From positions 1 through 31,546 of the IMG/VR virus record IMGVR_UViG_3300008117_000415: DNA of 31,546 nt, one strand, 5' to 3'. Position 1 is the first letter of the stretch; every line of letters starts with the position of its first letter. This DNA comes from a virus. The translations under genes were made by a program, and so were the position numbers. Below are positions 1 to 8,838 of the stretch, piece after piece. The notes under the pieces are model-generated. The model was not told where the DNA came from, made no database searches, and saw only the letters and a list, made by a program, of their open reading frames with translations.

Positions 1-2
1 CA

Positions 3-305
3 GAAGACAAGAAGCAGATGGTCTATGAAATTGACGGGCTGCATGGTCGCTCTAAGTTTGACTTCTTGAATGTTCGCATACTGGTGATTGATGACCTTGG
101 AAAAGAGTACGGTTCAAAGTACGACGACACCTCCTTTGATGAGATACTTCGGTCTAGGTACGACAGAGCGTTGCCGACTATTGTGACAACCAATGTCGTT
201 CTTGAAAATTGGACCGATAAGTACAGCGAAGCGATGGGAAGTTTTGCTAACGAAGCGTTTGTGCGGGTTCCAATATTCGGTTCAGATATGAGAGGGGCAC
301 AATGA
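3..305 (+). CDS. DnaC/IstB-like AAA+ helicase loader (5'-truncated)
   Basis: The gene enters from the left edge, so its start and Walker A motif are outside the window; about 100 C-terminal residues are visible. A hydrophobic strand ends in the acidic Walker B pair (LVIDDLGKE), and about 30 residues later TIVTTN fits the sensor 1 strand. This spacing is typical of DnaC-type ATPases that load the replicative helicase onto single-stranded DNA. The DnaB-like helicase at 1041 and the primase at 2288 support that role. The stop overlaps the next start (ATGA). IstB, the transposon-associated relative, is an alternative, but no transposase is seen. Confidence 0.7.
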   Translation, partial: EDKKQMVYEIDGLHGRSKFDFLNVRILVIDDLGKEYGSKYDDTSFDEILRSRYDRALPTIVTTNVVLENWTDKYSEAMGSFANEAFVRVPIFGSDMRGAQ

Positions 306-610
306 AAGGCGGAAGTGTGCAGACTTCTTGGCGAACCATTCAGTTGTTCATCTCTGCACAGGCTGCTGGAATTTTTGAAGTTGAAGTCGATACTGAGACA
401 AAGAAACTTAGATGTAACTGTCCTAAGTGGAAAAAGACCTTCAACTGTAAACACGTTCGTTTTGTAGATGAACGTATGCTTATGAATTCTGGTCATTACT
501 CAATCCTCATTCCAGACGAGATTCCAGAAGAACTTGCGCTTTATGCAAGCGATACCGCTGAGAAGTTTCGTGAGTTTGTAGTTAAGTACGCTAAGATAGA
601 AGTACTATGA
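302..610 (+). CDS. Small SWIM-type zinc-finger protein
   Basis: This 102-aa protein carries one clear motif, Cys38-x-Cys40-x8-Cys49-x-His51 (CNCPKWKKTFNCKH). It matches the CxCx(n)CxH pattern of SWIM zinc fingers, which bind DNA or proteins and often accompany SNF2 helicases and recombination proteins. The residues before it (about 10-37) form alternating polar and hydrophobic strands that would complete the SWIM beta-hairpin, and the C-terminal 45 residues look helical. It overlaps the loader upstream and the gene at 607 downstream by 4 nt each, so it is translationally coupled to the replication operon. A SNF2 helicase is encoded at 3219, but a direct partnership is only inference. Confidence 0.65.
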   Translation: MKGGSVQTSWRTIQLFISAQAAGIFEVEVDTETKKLRCNCPKWKKTFNCKHVRFVDERMLMNSGHYSILIPDEIPEELALYASDTAEKFREFVVKYAKIEVL

Positions 611-1023
611 AAGACGGAGACATATCGAATGTCTCCTCTCCACAAGTTATCGCTACTACTGATGTAGTGATTAAGTTAGTTGAAGAAGAGACTCGTCGAC
701 TCTTAGGTAAGAAGATTACCTATAAACTTGGCGATGTCGATTTGCTTGGAGCCAACAGATTGTGGATACTTGCCAATAACTACGGCATTTCTCTAGAACT
801 TGCTGGTTTCGAATCGGAGGGTTGGACAGAAGAACTTCTTGACAAAGCCTTTGAAAAACTAGAACGACGTGTAGTTAATCCGTTTAACTACTGGCAATTA
901 TACGAAAGTGTAGATGAGTTAGTTACGATGCTTCCTTATCGACCAAACTTGAAGGGCGTAATTGATAAGCCTGACCGAGTTGCGCGATATGGGTCAGCAG
1001 GAGTAGAACTAGCCAATCTTTAG
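607..1023 (+). CDS. Hypothetical protein in the replication operon
   Basis: This 138-aa protein is not recognised. It is acidic, probably mostly helical, with no signal peptide, membrane segment or cysteine motif. Its central part has amphipathic helices (VVIKLVEEETRRLLG near residue 20-35) and the C-terminal third contains an aromatic patch (NPFNYWQLYE). It starts in an ATGA overlap with the SWIM gene and ends 17 nt before the DnaB helicase, whose ribosome binding site GAGGGGG lies in the gap. Lying between loader and helicase suggests a replication accessory role, but nothing in the sequence proves it. Confidence 0.6.
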   Translation: MKDGDISNVSSPQVIATTDVVIKLVEEETRRLLGKKITYKLGDVDLLGANRLWILANNYGISLELAGFESEGWTEELLDKAFEKLERRVVNPFNYWQLYESVDELVTMLPYRPNLKGVIDKPDRVARYGSAGVELANL

Positions 1024-1040
1024 AGCCTTGAGGGGGCGAT

Positions 1041-2288
1041 ATGGCAGCAGATAACGAACACCGTCTGGTCAGTAAAGTAATACGTGACCGTGACATTGTC
1101 CCTGCCCTTTCACGTGGCGTTCAGGACTCTTGGTTCTTAGATGAAGACAATCGCAAAGTTTGGTCATTTGTTCGCAAGCATTACAGCGAGTACCGCGAAG
1201 TTCCTACTGGCGTAACTGTTAAAGACCATTATCCAAATTACAAAATTCTTGATGTAGAAGACACTGTCGAATATCTACTCGACACTATGGTCGAATTCCG
1301 TCGTCGACTGCTTACACGACAAGGTCTTGAGAATGCTGTTGAGTTACTACAAGACAATAATCACAATGCTGCGCTTCTTGCAATGGAGCAGGCAATTGCT
1401 AAGGTTAATGAACAGGGTGTTTTAGGAACTCACGAAGTTGATTTATCAAAGAACACTGAAGAGCGTTACGAAGATTACAAAGCACTTCAAAGCAAAAAGT
1501 TCTTAGGAATACCTACTGGATTTGAAAAGATTGACGAAGCAACCGCAGGATTACAGGGCGGTCAACTCATAACGATTATTGCTCCTCCAAAAACTGGTAA
1601 GTCTCAGATTGCTCTGCAGATTGCTATAAATGTTCACAAACTTGGCTATGTTCCAATGTTCCAGTCATTTGAGATGAACAATCATGAACAGCAGCAGCGC
1701 CATGATGCGATGCGTGCTCAGATATCTCATGGTCGTTTACGTCGTGGAAAGTTGTTACCTGCAGAAGAAGACCGATATGTAGATATGCTCAATGAGATGG
1801 AGAAATTGCAGCCTTTCCATCTTGTAGATGCCGTAAACGGAATTACTGTATCTGCGCTTTCAGCAAAGATTGAGCAGTGCAATCCTGACATTGTGTTTGT
1901 AGACGGTGTTTATCTGATGCTAGATGAGATTACTGGCGAAATGAACACGCCTCAAGCAATAACCAACGTTACTCGTGCTTTAAAGAGACTGGCTCAAAAG
2001 ATAAACAAGCCAATCGTTATTACAACTCAAACTCTGTTATGGAAGATGCGTGCTGGCAAGGTAACTGCAGACTCTATTGGTTATTCATCATCGTTCTTCC
2101 AAGACTCAGATGTAATTCTTGGTCTTGAGCCAGTGGAAGAAGATGAGGAGATTCGTTTATTAAAGATTGTTCAATCACGTAACTGCCCACCAAGTGAGAC
2201 TGCCATTACTTGGCGTTGGGAGACTGGCTGCTTCCATGATGAAGCCTCTATGACCAAGTGCACATACTGCATGAATTGGGGCGGTTGA
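1041..2288 (+). CDS. dnaB: DnaB-like replicative DNA helicase
   Basis: This 415-aa RecA-fold ATPase would unwind the phage fork as a hexamer. The N-terminal 120 residues are helical and fit the DnaB N-domain. The motor begins near residue 155 (GIPTGFEKIDEATAGLQGGQ), with Walker A APPKTGKS at 181-188, the H1a strand ending in FQSFEM, and Walker B DIVFVD at 283-288. ITTQT further on fits the sensor/H3 region. The ATG at 1041 is preceded by GAGGGGG. The protein is somewhat shorter than bacterial DnaB. Its stop overlaps the primase start by one base (TGATG), so helicase and primase are probably made together. Confidence 0.9.
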   Translation: MAADNEHRLVSKVIRDRDIVPALSRGVQDSWFLDEDNRKVWSFVRKHYSEYREVPTGVTVKDHYPNYKILDVEDTVEYLLDTMVEFRRRLLTRQGLENAVELLQDNNHNAALLAMEQAIAKVNEQGVLGTHEVDLSKNTEERYEDYKALQSKKFLGIPTGFEKIDEATAGLQGGQLITIIAPPKTGKSQIALQIAINVHKLGYVPMFQSFEMNNHEQQQRHDAMRAQISHGRLRRGKLLPAEEDRYVDMLNEMEKLQPFHLVDAVNGITVSALSAKIEQCNPDIVFVDGVYLMLDEITGEMNTPQAITNVTRALKRLAQKINKPIVITTQTLLWKMRAGKVTADSIGYSSSFFQDSDVILGLEPVEEDEEIRLLKIVQSRNCPPSETAITWRWETGCFHDEASMTKCTYCMNWGG

Positions 2289-3238
2289 TGATTGATGTAG
2301 AGAAGGTCTTGATATCACTTGACCTACCACTTGCTGCACAACGTGGTGAAGAAGTAAATGGATTTTGTCCCCTACATAAGAAGCGCACAGGAAAAGATGA
2401 CCGCAATCCTTCTTGGTGGATAAATACAGTTACTGGTGCTCACATATGCTTTTCTTGCGGTTACAAAGGAAACGTCTACACATTAGTTCGTGATTTAAAG
2501 GGAATTGATTATCACGATGCAAAAGAGTTTATAGAAAATCAAGCAGAGATTCCTGCAGATTCTTTACTTCGTCGTATTAAGGATTTGCCACATTTTGTAA
2601 AGCCTGAAGAAGAGCCAATAGGTATGTCAGAGGCTCGTTTGGCTGTGTACTCAGAGCCTCCTGCATTTGAGTTAAAAAAGCGATTCCTAACTGCAGAAGC
2701 AGCAAAGCACCATGGCGTACTTTGGGATGTAAATCATTCAGCATGGATTCTTCCTATCCGCCATCCCGACACATATGAATTGATGGGATGGCAAGAGAAG
2801 GGTGCTTCTGGTCGGTATTTTCGCAATCAACCAGCAGGAGTTAAAAAGTCTAAAACTGTTTTTGGTGTGGAAGTTATGGCTACCGATATTCTTGTTGTGG
2901 TTGAATCTCCACTAGATGTTGTCCGTCTTCGTTGCGCAGGTGTAGAGGGAGCAATCTCTACGTTTGGTGCGATTGTTAGTGAAGAACAAGCAAAGATTAT
3001 GCGCAGAGCAGATAAGGTCATTGCTACGTTTGATAAAGACGAGGCAGGATTAAAGGCTGCCGAATCTATGCGTCCCTTTGCTCGTAAATATGGCTTGAAC
3101 TTATTCTTTTTTGATTACACGGGAATTGATGTGAAAGACCCAGGAGATATGGGAGTCAATGAGATTCATCGCGGTATAGAGAACGCTAAATCCTATGTAT
3201 TAGGAAAGGAGGCGTTCGTTGTTCACCGGAACTCTTAA
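2288..3238 (+). CDS. dnaG: DnaG-type DNA primase
   Basis: This 316-aa primase would make RNA primers for the phage fork. The N-terminal CHC2 zinc-binding domain is visible as Cys27-x2-His30 and Cys54-x2-Cys57 (CPLH, CFSC). A TOPRIM domain follows, with the catalytic glutamate in VVVESPLD (Glu206) and the metal-binding FDKDEAG (Asp249, Asp251). It is about half the length of bacterial DnaG, with no clear C-terminal helicase-binding domain. I chose the ATG at 2288 because it overlaps the helicase stop and has GGGGCGG just upstream. A longer reading from GTG at 2258 would add ten residues. The C-terminus overlaps the SNF2 gene by 20 nt. Confidence 0.88.
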   Translation: MIDVEKVLISLDLPLAAQRGEEVNGFCPLHKKRTGKDDRNPSWWINTVTGAHICFSCGYKGNVYTLVRDLKGIDYHDAKEFIENQAEIPADSLLRRIKDLPHFVKPEEEPIGMSEARLAVYSEPPAFELKKRFLTAEAAKHHGVLWDVNHSAWILPIRHPDTYELMGWQEKGASGRYFRNQPAGVKKSKTVFGVEVMATDILVVVESPLDVVRLRCAGVEGAISTFGAIVSEEQAKIMRRADKVIATFDKDEAGLKAAESMRPFARKYGLNLFFFDYTGIDVKDPGDMGVNEIHRGIENAKSYVLGKEAFVVHRNS

Positions 3239-4751
3239 ACCTTATCAAGTTGAGGCTGTTAGCCGTATGGTTGGCGAAAAGAAGATGCTAGTTGCATACG
3301 AGATGGGTTTAGGAAAGACCTGTATGACTATTGCGGCCCTTGAGAAATTAAACGATACAGGGCAGATACAGAAGGGTCCTGTTCTTGTAATAGCCCTATC
3401 CAGTCTTAAATATCAATGGCAAAAAGAGATAGCAAAATTTTGCAAGGGTGTAGTTTCTGTTGTGGTGGACGGCAGCAAACAACAGAGAACACAGCAGTAC
3501 GAAGACGGACAGAAGGCTGACTACGTCATTACTAATTATGAGTCGATAGTCAATGACTGGTCTATGGTATCTAGATACTTCTGGGGCGCTGTGGTGTGTG
3601 ACGAAGCCACTGCTATCAAAGGCTTTAGGTCTAAACGCTCAAAGAGAGTCAAAGAGTTGTCAAGAAATGTACCTATAAGGTTTGCTCTAACTGGAACTCC
3701 TATTGAGAACGGTAAACCTGAAGAGTTGTACAGCATTATGCAGTTTGTTAATCCAACACTTCTTGGTCGATTTGATTTGTTTGACCAAACCTTCATTGTT
3801 CGAAATCATTTTGGCGGAGTACAAAGATATAGAAATCTTCCAATCTTTCATGAGAAGATGAAGACTTGTTCAGTTAGAAAAGTACAAACAGACCCAGATG
3901 TTGCTCCTCATCTTCCTAGCGTCATAACTAGAGACCCTCTACTTGTCTCCTTTGATTCTGCTGGAAGAAAACTGTATAACTTTATTGCCGAAGAATTGAT
4001 GAATGAGTTAATAGAAGCCAAACAACTTTTAGGCGCTAGTTTTTCTATTGCTGCTCATTATGGCGAGGGGTATAAACCAGGTAGTCCAGCAGACTTAATG
4101 CGTGGCTCGATAATGTCTAAGATAACAGCGCTTCGTATGGTTTGTGATAATCCTATAATTCTTGCCAATAGTGAATCGGCGTATGCTCAATATTTAATTG
4201 CCGAAGGTCACGTTAAATTACACGGAGCAAAGGCACCTAAACTAGATGCTCTTGTAGAGTACGCCAATGACCACCTTGATACTGACCCCGATGCCAAAAT
4301 AGTTATCTTTGCATCTTACCTAGATGCTGTTGCTTTGATTTATGACAAACTAGGTGGAACTATCTATACCGGAGAAATGAACTCTAAAGAAAAAGAAAAA
4401 AGTAAAGAAAAGTTTTTAACTGACCCAGATTGCAGGGTCTTTATTTCTTCGGATGCTGGTGGTTACGGAGTTGACCTTCCTAATGCAAACCTTTTGATTA
4501 ACTATGACTTGCCTTGGAATGCGGGCCTAGCGGTTCAACGAAATGGGCGCATAAAGAGAACCTCTAGCCGTTGGCCCACTATAACTATCCAGGATATACT
4601 CATGAAGAACTCTATAGAAGAGCGTCAGCACGAGATGCTACAGCAGAAGAGCGCCGTGGCTAATGCCGTACTTGACGGTGCGGGAATCAACTCTCGTGGT
4701 GGTGTAGACTTGACCGTAGGAAGTCTTTTGAACTTCCTTTCTAAATCGTAG
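3219..4751 (+). CDS. SNF2-family (SF2) helicase/ATPase
   Basis: This 510-aa SF2 motor translocates on double-stranded DNA, remodelling protein-DNA complexes or branched DNA. Motif I is GLGKT (residues 30-34), motif II is DEAT (128-131), motif III is LTGTP, and the second RecA lobe carries GGYGVDLPNANLLINYD and the arginine finger region QRNGRIKR (Arg441, Arg444). This layout is typical of the small single-chain SNF2 proteins of phages. The start is TTG at 3219. It is chosen because AGGAAAGGAGG ends six bases upstream, within the end of the primase gene, and the next methionines lie too far in. With the SWIM protein and RecA it suggests replication-coupled recombination. Confidence 0.9.
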   Translation: MFTGTLKPYQVEAVSRMVGEKKMLVAYEMGLGKTCMTIAALEKLNDTGQIQKGPVLVIALSSLKYQWQKEIAKFCKGVVSVVVDGSKQQRTQQYEDGQKADYVITNYESIVNDWSMVSRYFWGAVVCDEATAIKGFRSKRSKRVKELSRNVPIRFALTGTPIENGKPEELYSIMQFVNPTLLGRFDLFDQTFIVRNHFGGVQRYRNLPIFHEKMKTCSVRKVQTDPDVAPHLPSVITRDPLLVSFDSAGRKLYNFIAEELMNELIEAKQLLGASFSIAAHYGEGYKPGSPADLMRGSIMSKITALRMVCDNPIILANSESAYAQYLIAEGHVKLHGAKAPKLDALVEYANDHLDTDPDAKIVIFASYLDAVALIYDKLGGTIYTGEMNSKEKEKSKEKFLTDPDCRVFISSDAGGYGVDLPNANLLINYDLPWNAGLAVQRNGRIKRTSSRWPTITIQDILMKNSIEERQHEMLQQKSAVANAVLDGAGINSRGGVDLTVGSLLNFLSKS

Positions 4752-4760
4752 GAGGGGCTA

Positions 4761-5201
4761 ATGCCACGCATATCAAAACAAGAAGCCAGAAGCATCGATA
4801 AAGACGACACTCTGTCGCAAGCACAACAGTATATTTTTTATAAAAAGCAAGTTGAGTATTTCCAACAACAAATGAAAGACTTGCGTGATGACCTTTTCAT
4901 ACACATTGAAGAAAACGGCGAAACTGACGATAAAGGAAATATTATATTTGAACTTCCTCAAGAAATTGAGGGCTTTGCATCTATGACAAAGCAGCGTAGA
5001 GTTTCAAGAAAGATTGATGAAGATGTTGCATTTGAGATTATCGATGAACGAGGATTGCGAGACAAACTTATAAAGACTGTAGAAGTAGTTGATGAAGATG
5101 CTCTTATGGCTGCGCTTTATAGTGACGAACTGACAGAAGAAGAGATTGATGAAATGTATCCTCAGACTGTAGTCTGGGCATTGGTAATTAACAAGGGATA
5201 A
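4761..5201 (+). CDS. Hypothetical acidic protein with N-terminal coiled region
   Basis: This 146-aa protein is not recognised. Residues 15-50 are rich in Gln, Lys and Glu with heptad-like spacing (QYIFYKKQVEYFQQQMKDL), suggesting a coiled coil. The rest is strongly acidic, including TEEEIDEMYPQ near the C-terminus. No cysteine or catalytic motif is visible. GGAGGGGC sits seven bases before the ATG, and only three bases separate its stop from the next ATG, so it belongs to the replication operon. A scaffold or DNA-mimic role would fit the acidity but is speculation. Confidence 0.6.
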   Translation: MPRISKQEARSIDKDDTLSQAQQYIFYKKQVEYFQQQMKDLRDDLFIHIEENGETDDKGNIIFELPQEIEGFASMTKQRRVSRKIDEDVAFEIIDERGLRDKLIKTVEVVDEDALMAALYSDELTEEEIDEMYPQTVVWALVINKG

Positions 5202-5204
5202 CAA

Positions 5205-5684
5205 ATGCCTGGATTAAGAGGAGAGGACGAAATTTACGAGGCCTTCAAAGACCTCGAATACGTTCCTGGTTCAAAGAAGAAACGACGCGAACCAGACCCA
5301 AAGGTTTCTCGCCGTAAAAGCGGTGAGACTAATGGTTGGGATGAAAACCCAATTATTAAAACATTAGGTGGAAAGGAAACTGAAGTCTTTACAATCGGTG
5401 CTCTTGCACAGGCATTGGAAAAGACAATAGTTACTGTTCGTCTATGGGAACGCAAGGGGTACATACCTCGTGCACCGTACCGACTTAGGGCAAAAACCCT
5501 ACAAGGTAAAAAGACTGGAGGAAATCGAGTTTATACTCGACTACTCATTGAGGCTGCGATTGACGAATTCGCCAAACGTAACCTACTAGGTTCTGCTCGT
5601 GTAGAGTGGAATCAACACGAAGACCTGACAGAGGCTTTGTTAAAGCGCTGGAAGGAACTCACATCCATCGAGAGCCAGAAATAG
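5205..5684 (+). CDS. MerR-like helix-turn-helix DNA-binding protein
   Basis: This 159-aa protein has a basic N-terminal tail with KKKRREP and, at about residues 64-90, FTIGALAQALEKTIVTVRLW followed by ERKGYIP. That is the winged helix-turn-helix signature of MerR-like proteins, where a helix-turn-helix is followed by R-x-W-E-x-x-G-x-I/L-P. Unlike true MerR regulators it has no long dimerising helix or ligand domain. It could bind phage DNA as a regulator or as a replication-associated factor. It is packed between genes of the replication operon, with a 55-nt gap after it. No operator is identifiable from sequence alone. Confidence 0.7.
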   Translation: MPGLRGEDEIYEAFKDLEYVPGSKKKRREPDPKVSRRKSGETNGWDENPIIKTLGGKETEVFTIGALAQALEKTIVTVRLWERKGYIPRAPYRLRAKTLQGKKTGGNRVYTRLLIEAAIDEFAKRNLLGSARVEWNQHEDLTEALLKRWKELTSIESQK

Positions 5685-5739
5685 TAAACACGTACAGAGA
5701 TACGAACTATTCCGTGCCTCACTACCAAGAAAGAAACAA

Positions 5740-6390
5740 ATGCCAATTACAAAACCAGCAGTAAATGCTGATTCGTATCTTGAAGAAGATAGCGAAACAG
5801 CAACTCCTAAGGTCGGCACTACAGTCCAACAGGGCTGGGATGCTGCCGATGCATTGTTGAAGTCAGATACACCTTCAGAATTTCCATCTGACTTTAAATT
5901 CTCTGAAGAACCTCAACTTGTTAAGTTCTTAGAGGATGGACCATTCCGTGTCTATGAACAACATTGGATTGAACGTCCAAAAGGAAAGAAATCATTCGTC
6001 GCTCTTGAGGAGAACGACCCATTCACTGAGATTCTAGGAAGCAGGCCACGTCCGCGTTTTGCGTTTAACGTGCTTGTTCTTAGCGCAGAAGCACCTTCTG
6101 TACAAATTCTCACTGCTCCACCATCATTAGCACGTCAAATTAAGAAGGCTCATGATGACGAGCGTAAAGGACCTCTTTCAAAAGAGTTCTGGGAGATTTC
6201 TCGACTAGGCACTGGCCCAACGACGCAGTACACCCTCAACTTCGTCCGTGGTCGTGACCTTGCCGAGGAGTGGAAACTAAACATTGATGAAGTTAATGAG
6301 TTAGTAGCAAATGCTGTTCCATTTACAGCCGACGTAATTCGAGAGACCCCTCGCTCTGAAATGCTGGAAATTGCTCGCTCTTTAGTCTAG
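5740..6390 (+). CDS. Putative single-stranded DNA-binding protein
   Basis: This 216-aa protein has an acidic, disordered-looking N-terminus, a central stretch of alternating strands (residues about 60-165) and a helical tail. Strands such as FLEDGPFRVYEQHWIERP and PRFAFNVLVLS, with a basic QIKKAHDDERKGP segment, fit an OB-fold of the gp32 type. It lies just upstream of PolA and near RecA, where phages often encode their SSB. It is followed by a strong hairpin, as expected for a protein needed in more copies than the polymerase. No zinc-binding cysteines are present, unlike T4 gp32. The call rests mainly on context and general pattern. Confidence 0.5.
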   Translation: MPITKPAVNADSYLEEDSETATPKVGTTVQQGWDAADALLKSDTPSEFPSDFKFSEEPQLVKFLEDGPFRVYEQHWIERPKGKKSFVALEENDPFTEILGSRPRPRFAFNVLVLSAEAPSVQILTAPPSLARQIKKAHDDERKGPLSKEFWEISRLGTGPTTQYTLNFVRGRDLAEEWKLNIDEVNELVANAVPFTADVIRETPRSEMLEIARSLV

Positions 6391-6404
6391 TCACGTTTCC
6401 ACAC

Positions 6405-6442
6405 GTGAGAGGACCTGTTACCTCCATTTCAGGTCCTCTCAC
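6405..6442 (+). terminator. Perfect 13-bp hairpin between SSB-like gene and polA
   Basis: GTGAGAGGACCTG (6405-6417) pairs perfectly with CAGGTCCTCTCAC (6430-6442) around a 12-nt loop. Only ATTT follows, so the U-tract is weak for an intrinsic terminator. It may act as a partial terminator or as a 3'-end stabiliser of the SSB-like message, lowering polymerase expression relative to SSB. The polA ribosome binding site (GAGGGGG) starts 8 bases after the stem. Confidence 0.6.
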
Positions 6443-6460
6443 ATTTAACGAGGGGGTTTT

Positions 6461-8467
6461 ATGAACATAATTACAACAAAAGAACAACTAGAAGATTTAG
6501 TTGCGCATTACAAAAAAGTAGATGCATTTGCTTTTGACATCGAATCTGTTGGTGAAAACAGAATCCAACCTGTAGTTAACGATGTCTTGTGGATTTCTCT
6601 TGCAACAGAAGGCCGTGTTGATGTAATACCTATGGGTCATCCAAACGGCGAGTTCTTACGTTGGGACAAAGAGTTGCTTCTTAGTGGTCAGCGCAAGTTA
6701 GCCGCTGGCAAAGAATTAAAAGAAACAGACTATTCAAAGAATGAAGCGAAGTGGGTTCCAGTGTTTGGTCCTGCTCCTGACCAACTATTGCCTGGAGACG
6801 TGTTCAAGGCTCTTAAGCCTCTATTCTTCAGTGAAAAACTAAAGATTGGTCACAATGTAAAGTTTGATTTAAAGTCTATTGCAAAGTATTACCGTGGGGT
6901 TGTTCCTACAAAGCCCTTCTTTGACACCATGATGGCTGGGTTTATAGTGAATAACCGAACTCGTGGTTATCTAGGACTTGCTGACTGTGCTAAACGAGAA
7001 TTAGGAATTACAGTTGAAAAGGGAGTTGGAGCACAGGTAGAAGTTCACTCTTTTAGTGATGTAGCAGACTACTCAGCACTAGACGCTGAGGTCACTTATA
7101 AACTTTATAAAGTAATGGCTCCTAAACTCACAGGAGATTTAAACCGTGTGTGGAATTTGGAGATGGATGTTCTCGCTGCTCTCTGTGATATGGAATTGAC
7201 TGGAGCAAACATCGACGTTGTTGAGTTAACAAAGTTAAAGAACCGTCTTGAAAAGGACCTTGATGCTGCTAAAGCAAAGGCTTGGAAGTTGGTAGGTAAG
7301 CCTTTTGCCATGAACTCTGTGCAAGAGAAGCAGAAGTTGCTTTTCTCTCCCAAAGAAGAAGGCGGTAGAGGTATAAAGCCAAACCTTCGCATTAAAGTTG
7401 CTTTGACTGCAAAAGGACAGGGAGTTGCTGCTGTAAACCCCATGCAGTTAGGAATTCAACACTATTCCGTTTCATCAGATGCTTTGGAGTTCTATCGTAA
7501 TAAAGACGAACTTGTAGACGCAATACTTGAATATCAAGATTTGAATAAGTTAATGACAACTTATGTAATGCCGTACTTAGGTGGAGAGATAACCCATACA
7601 GTAATGGGCAAAACAAAAGTTGTAGATAAGAAATCTCTTTTAGTAAATGGCAAGGTACACACTAACTTTAAACCTCACGGAGCAGAGACAGGGCGTTTCT
7701 CTAGTAGTGACCCAAACCTACAGAACATTCCTAGTGGTGGAGAGTACGGAAAGTTAATTCGTGATTTGTTCATTGCGCCACCTGGTCACAAACTTGTGGT
7801 TGCTGACTATAGTCAAATTGAGCCAAGAATCATCGCATCCTTTTCAGGTGACCCAATTATGGTAAACAACTATCTTGATGGTGGAGATATCTACACCACT
7901 ATTGGTGACACTATGGGAGTTGACCGCAAGGCTGGAAAGGTTCTTGTTCTTTCTATTGCCTATGGCGTTGGTCCTGAAAAGATTGCTCAAAGTATTGGTT
8001 GCACCGTAAAAGACGCAAAAGATTTGTTAGACCGATTTACCAAGCAGTTCAGTGACATATCTAAGTATCGTGCACGAGTAATTCGTATGGCAGCAGCCCA
8101 GACACCCACGCCATTTGTGTCTACCTTGTTTGGCAGACGTCGGTATATCCCTGACTTAAAGAGCAAGGAACAGGGGTTGAAGTCTAGAGCAGAGCGTCAA
8201 GCATTTAACACAGTTATTCAAGGCTCTGCTGCTGACATTATGAAGTTAGCCATTATTAGGGCTCATTCTTGCTTTGTAGACGAGCCAGGAGCCAATGTCA
8301 TTTTGACCGTGCATGACGAATTGGTTACTGTTGCTCGTGAAGATTTAGCGGAAGATGTGGCAGAAGCAATCCGCGAGTCGATGGAAGGCATACGCCTACC
8401 AGAGATTACCGTTCCGCTTATTGCTGAAGCAAAAATTGTAGATAGATGGGGAGAGGCCAAAGAATGA
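6461..8467 (+). CDS. polA: DNA polymerase I (family A) with 3'-5' exonuclease
   Basis: This 668-aa replicative polymerase lacks the 5' nuclease domain of bacterial Pol I. The proofreading domain shows Exo I FDIE (Asp26, Glu28), Exo II GHNVKFD and Exo III YSALDAE. The polymerase domain shows motif A ADYSQIEPR (Asp449), motif B RKAGKVLVLSIAYG (Arg489, Lys493, Tyr501) and motif C VHDE (Asp619, Glu620), all intact. Residue Leu497 (codon CTT at 7949) sits at the position of E. coli Phe762. Leu here is reported mainly from temperate phages and slows synthesis while raising accuracy. The ATG at 6461 follows GAGGGGG. The stop overlaps the next gene (ATGA). Confidence 0.95.
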   Translation: MNIITTKEQLEDLVAHYKKVDAFAFDIESVGENRIQPVVNDVLWISLATEGRVDVIPMGHPNGEFLRWDKELLLSGQRKLAAGKELKETDYSKNEAKWVPVFGPAPDQLLPGDVFKALKPLFFSEKLKIGHNVKFDLKSIAKYYRGVVPTKPFFDTMMAGFIVNNRTRGYLGLADCAKRELGITVEKGVGAQVEVHSFSDVADYSALDAEVTYKLYKVMAPKLTGDLNRVWNLEMDVLAALCDMELTGANIDVVELTKLKNRLEKDLDAAKAKAWKLVGKPFAMNSVQEKQKLLFSPKEEGGRGIKPNLRIKVALTAKGQGVAAVNPMQLGIQHYSVSSDALEFYRNKDELVDAILEYQDLNKLMTTYVMPYLGGEITHTVMGKTKVVDKKSLLVNGKVHTNFKPHGAETGRFSSSDPNLQNIPSGGEYGKLIRDLFIAPPGHKLVVADYSQIEPRIIASFSGDPIMVNNYLDGGDIYTTIGDTMGVDRKAGKVLVLSIAYGVGPEKIAQSIGCTVKDAKDLLDRFTKQFSDISKYRARVIRMAAAQTPTPFVSTLFGRRRYIPDLKSKEQGLKSRAERQAFNTVIQGSAADIMKLAIIRAHSCFVDEPGANVILTVHDELVTVAREDLAEDVAEAIRESMEGIRLPEITVPLIAEAKIVDRWGEAKE

Positions 8468-8838
8468 GTAACGCTAACTGGTGGGCTAACAAACTTGGAC
8501 AACAACCTGCGCAACAACCGCGTCCTGCAGATATGCCAATGCCGCCGTCTCAACAACCAATGACTCCATATGTTCCACCACAATCAAATCCAGTTTTATC
8601 TAAAGCACAGAGTGCTAATCAAACGCAGTCGTGTCCAAATTGTTCTTCTAGTAACTACATGAGTGTTGGTGGTGCAAAACTTCGTTGCTATGACTGTGGG
8701 TATCCTTTAGAACAATCCGGTAGTAGATATGGTTCTTTAACTGGTGCTAAAGTAGAGGGCGCTACAAAATCAGCCAGAGGAAATGATGCAATAAATAATT
8801 TTAACCCACAACAGATAATTGGAAGGATTGATGGATGA
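8464..8838 (+). CDS. Pro/Gln-rich protein with C-terminal zinc ribbon
   Basis: This 124-aa protein has a low-complexity Pro/Gln N-terminal half (GQQPAQQPRPADMPMPP) followed by a compact zinc ribbon, CPNC then CYDC, at about residues 58-78, with a typical ribbon turn (KLRCYDCGYP). The tail contains NNFNPQQIIGRIDG. The ATG at 8464 overlaps the polymerase stop and has GGGGAGAGG upstream; a GTG or ATG further upstream inside polA is unlikely. It sits between PolA and RecA, overlapping RecA by 4 nt. A DNA- or protein-bridging accessory role is plausible, but the function is unknown. Confidence 0.65.
   Translation: MSNANWWANKLGQQPAQQPRPADMPMPPSQQPMTPYVPPQSNPVLSKAQSANQTQSCPNCSSSNYMSVGGAKLRCYDCGYPLEQSGSRYGSLTGAKVEGATKSARGNDAINNFNPQQIIGRIDG

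Noticed and set aside
23-496. Long open frame on the - strand opposite the helicase loader
   Set aside because: It runs antisense to two well-supported + strand genes with motifs and coupled starts; there is no recognisable domain.
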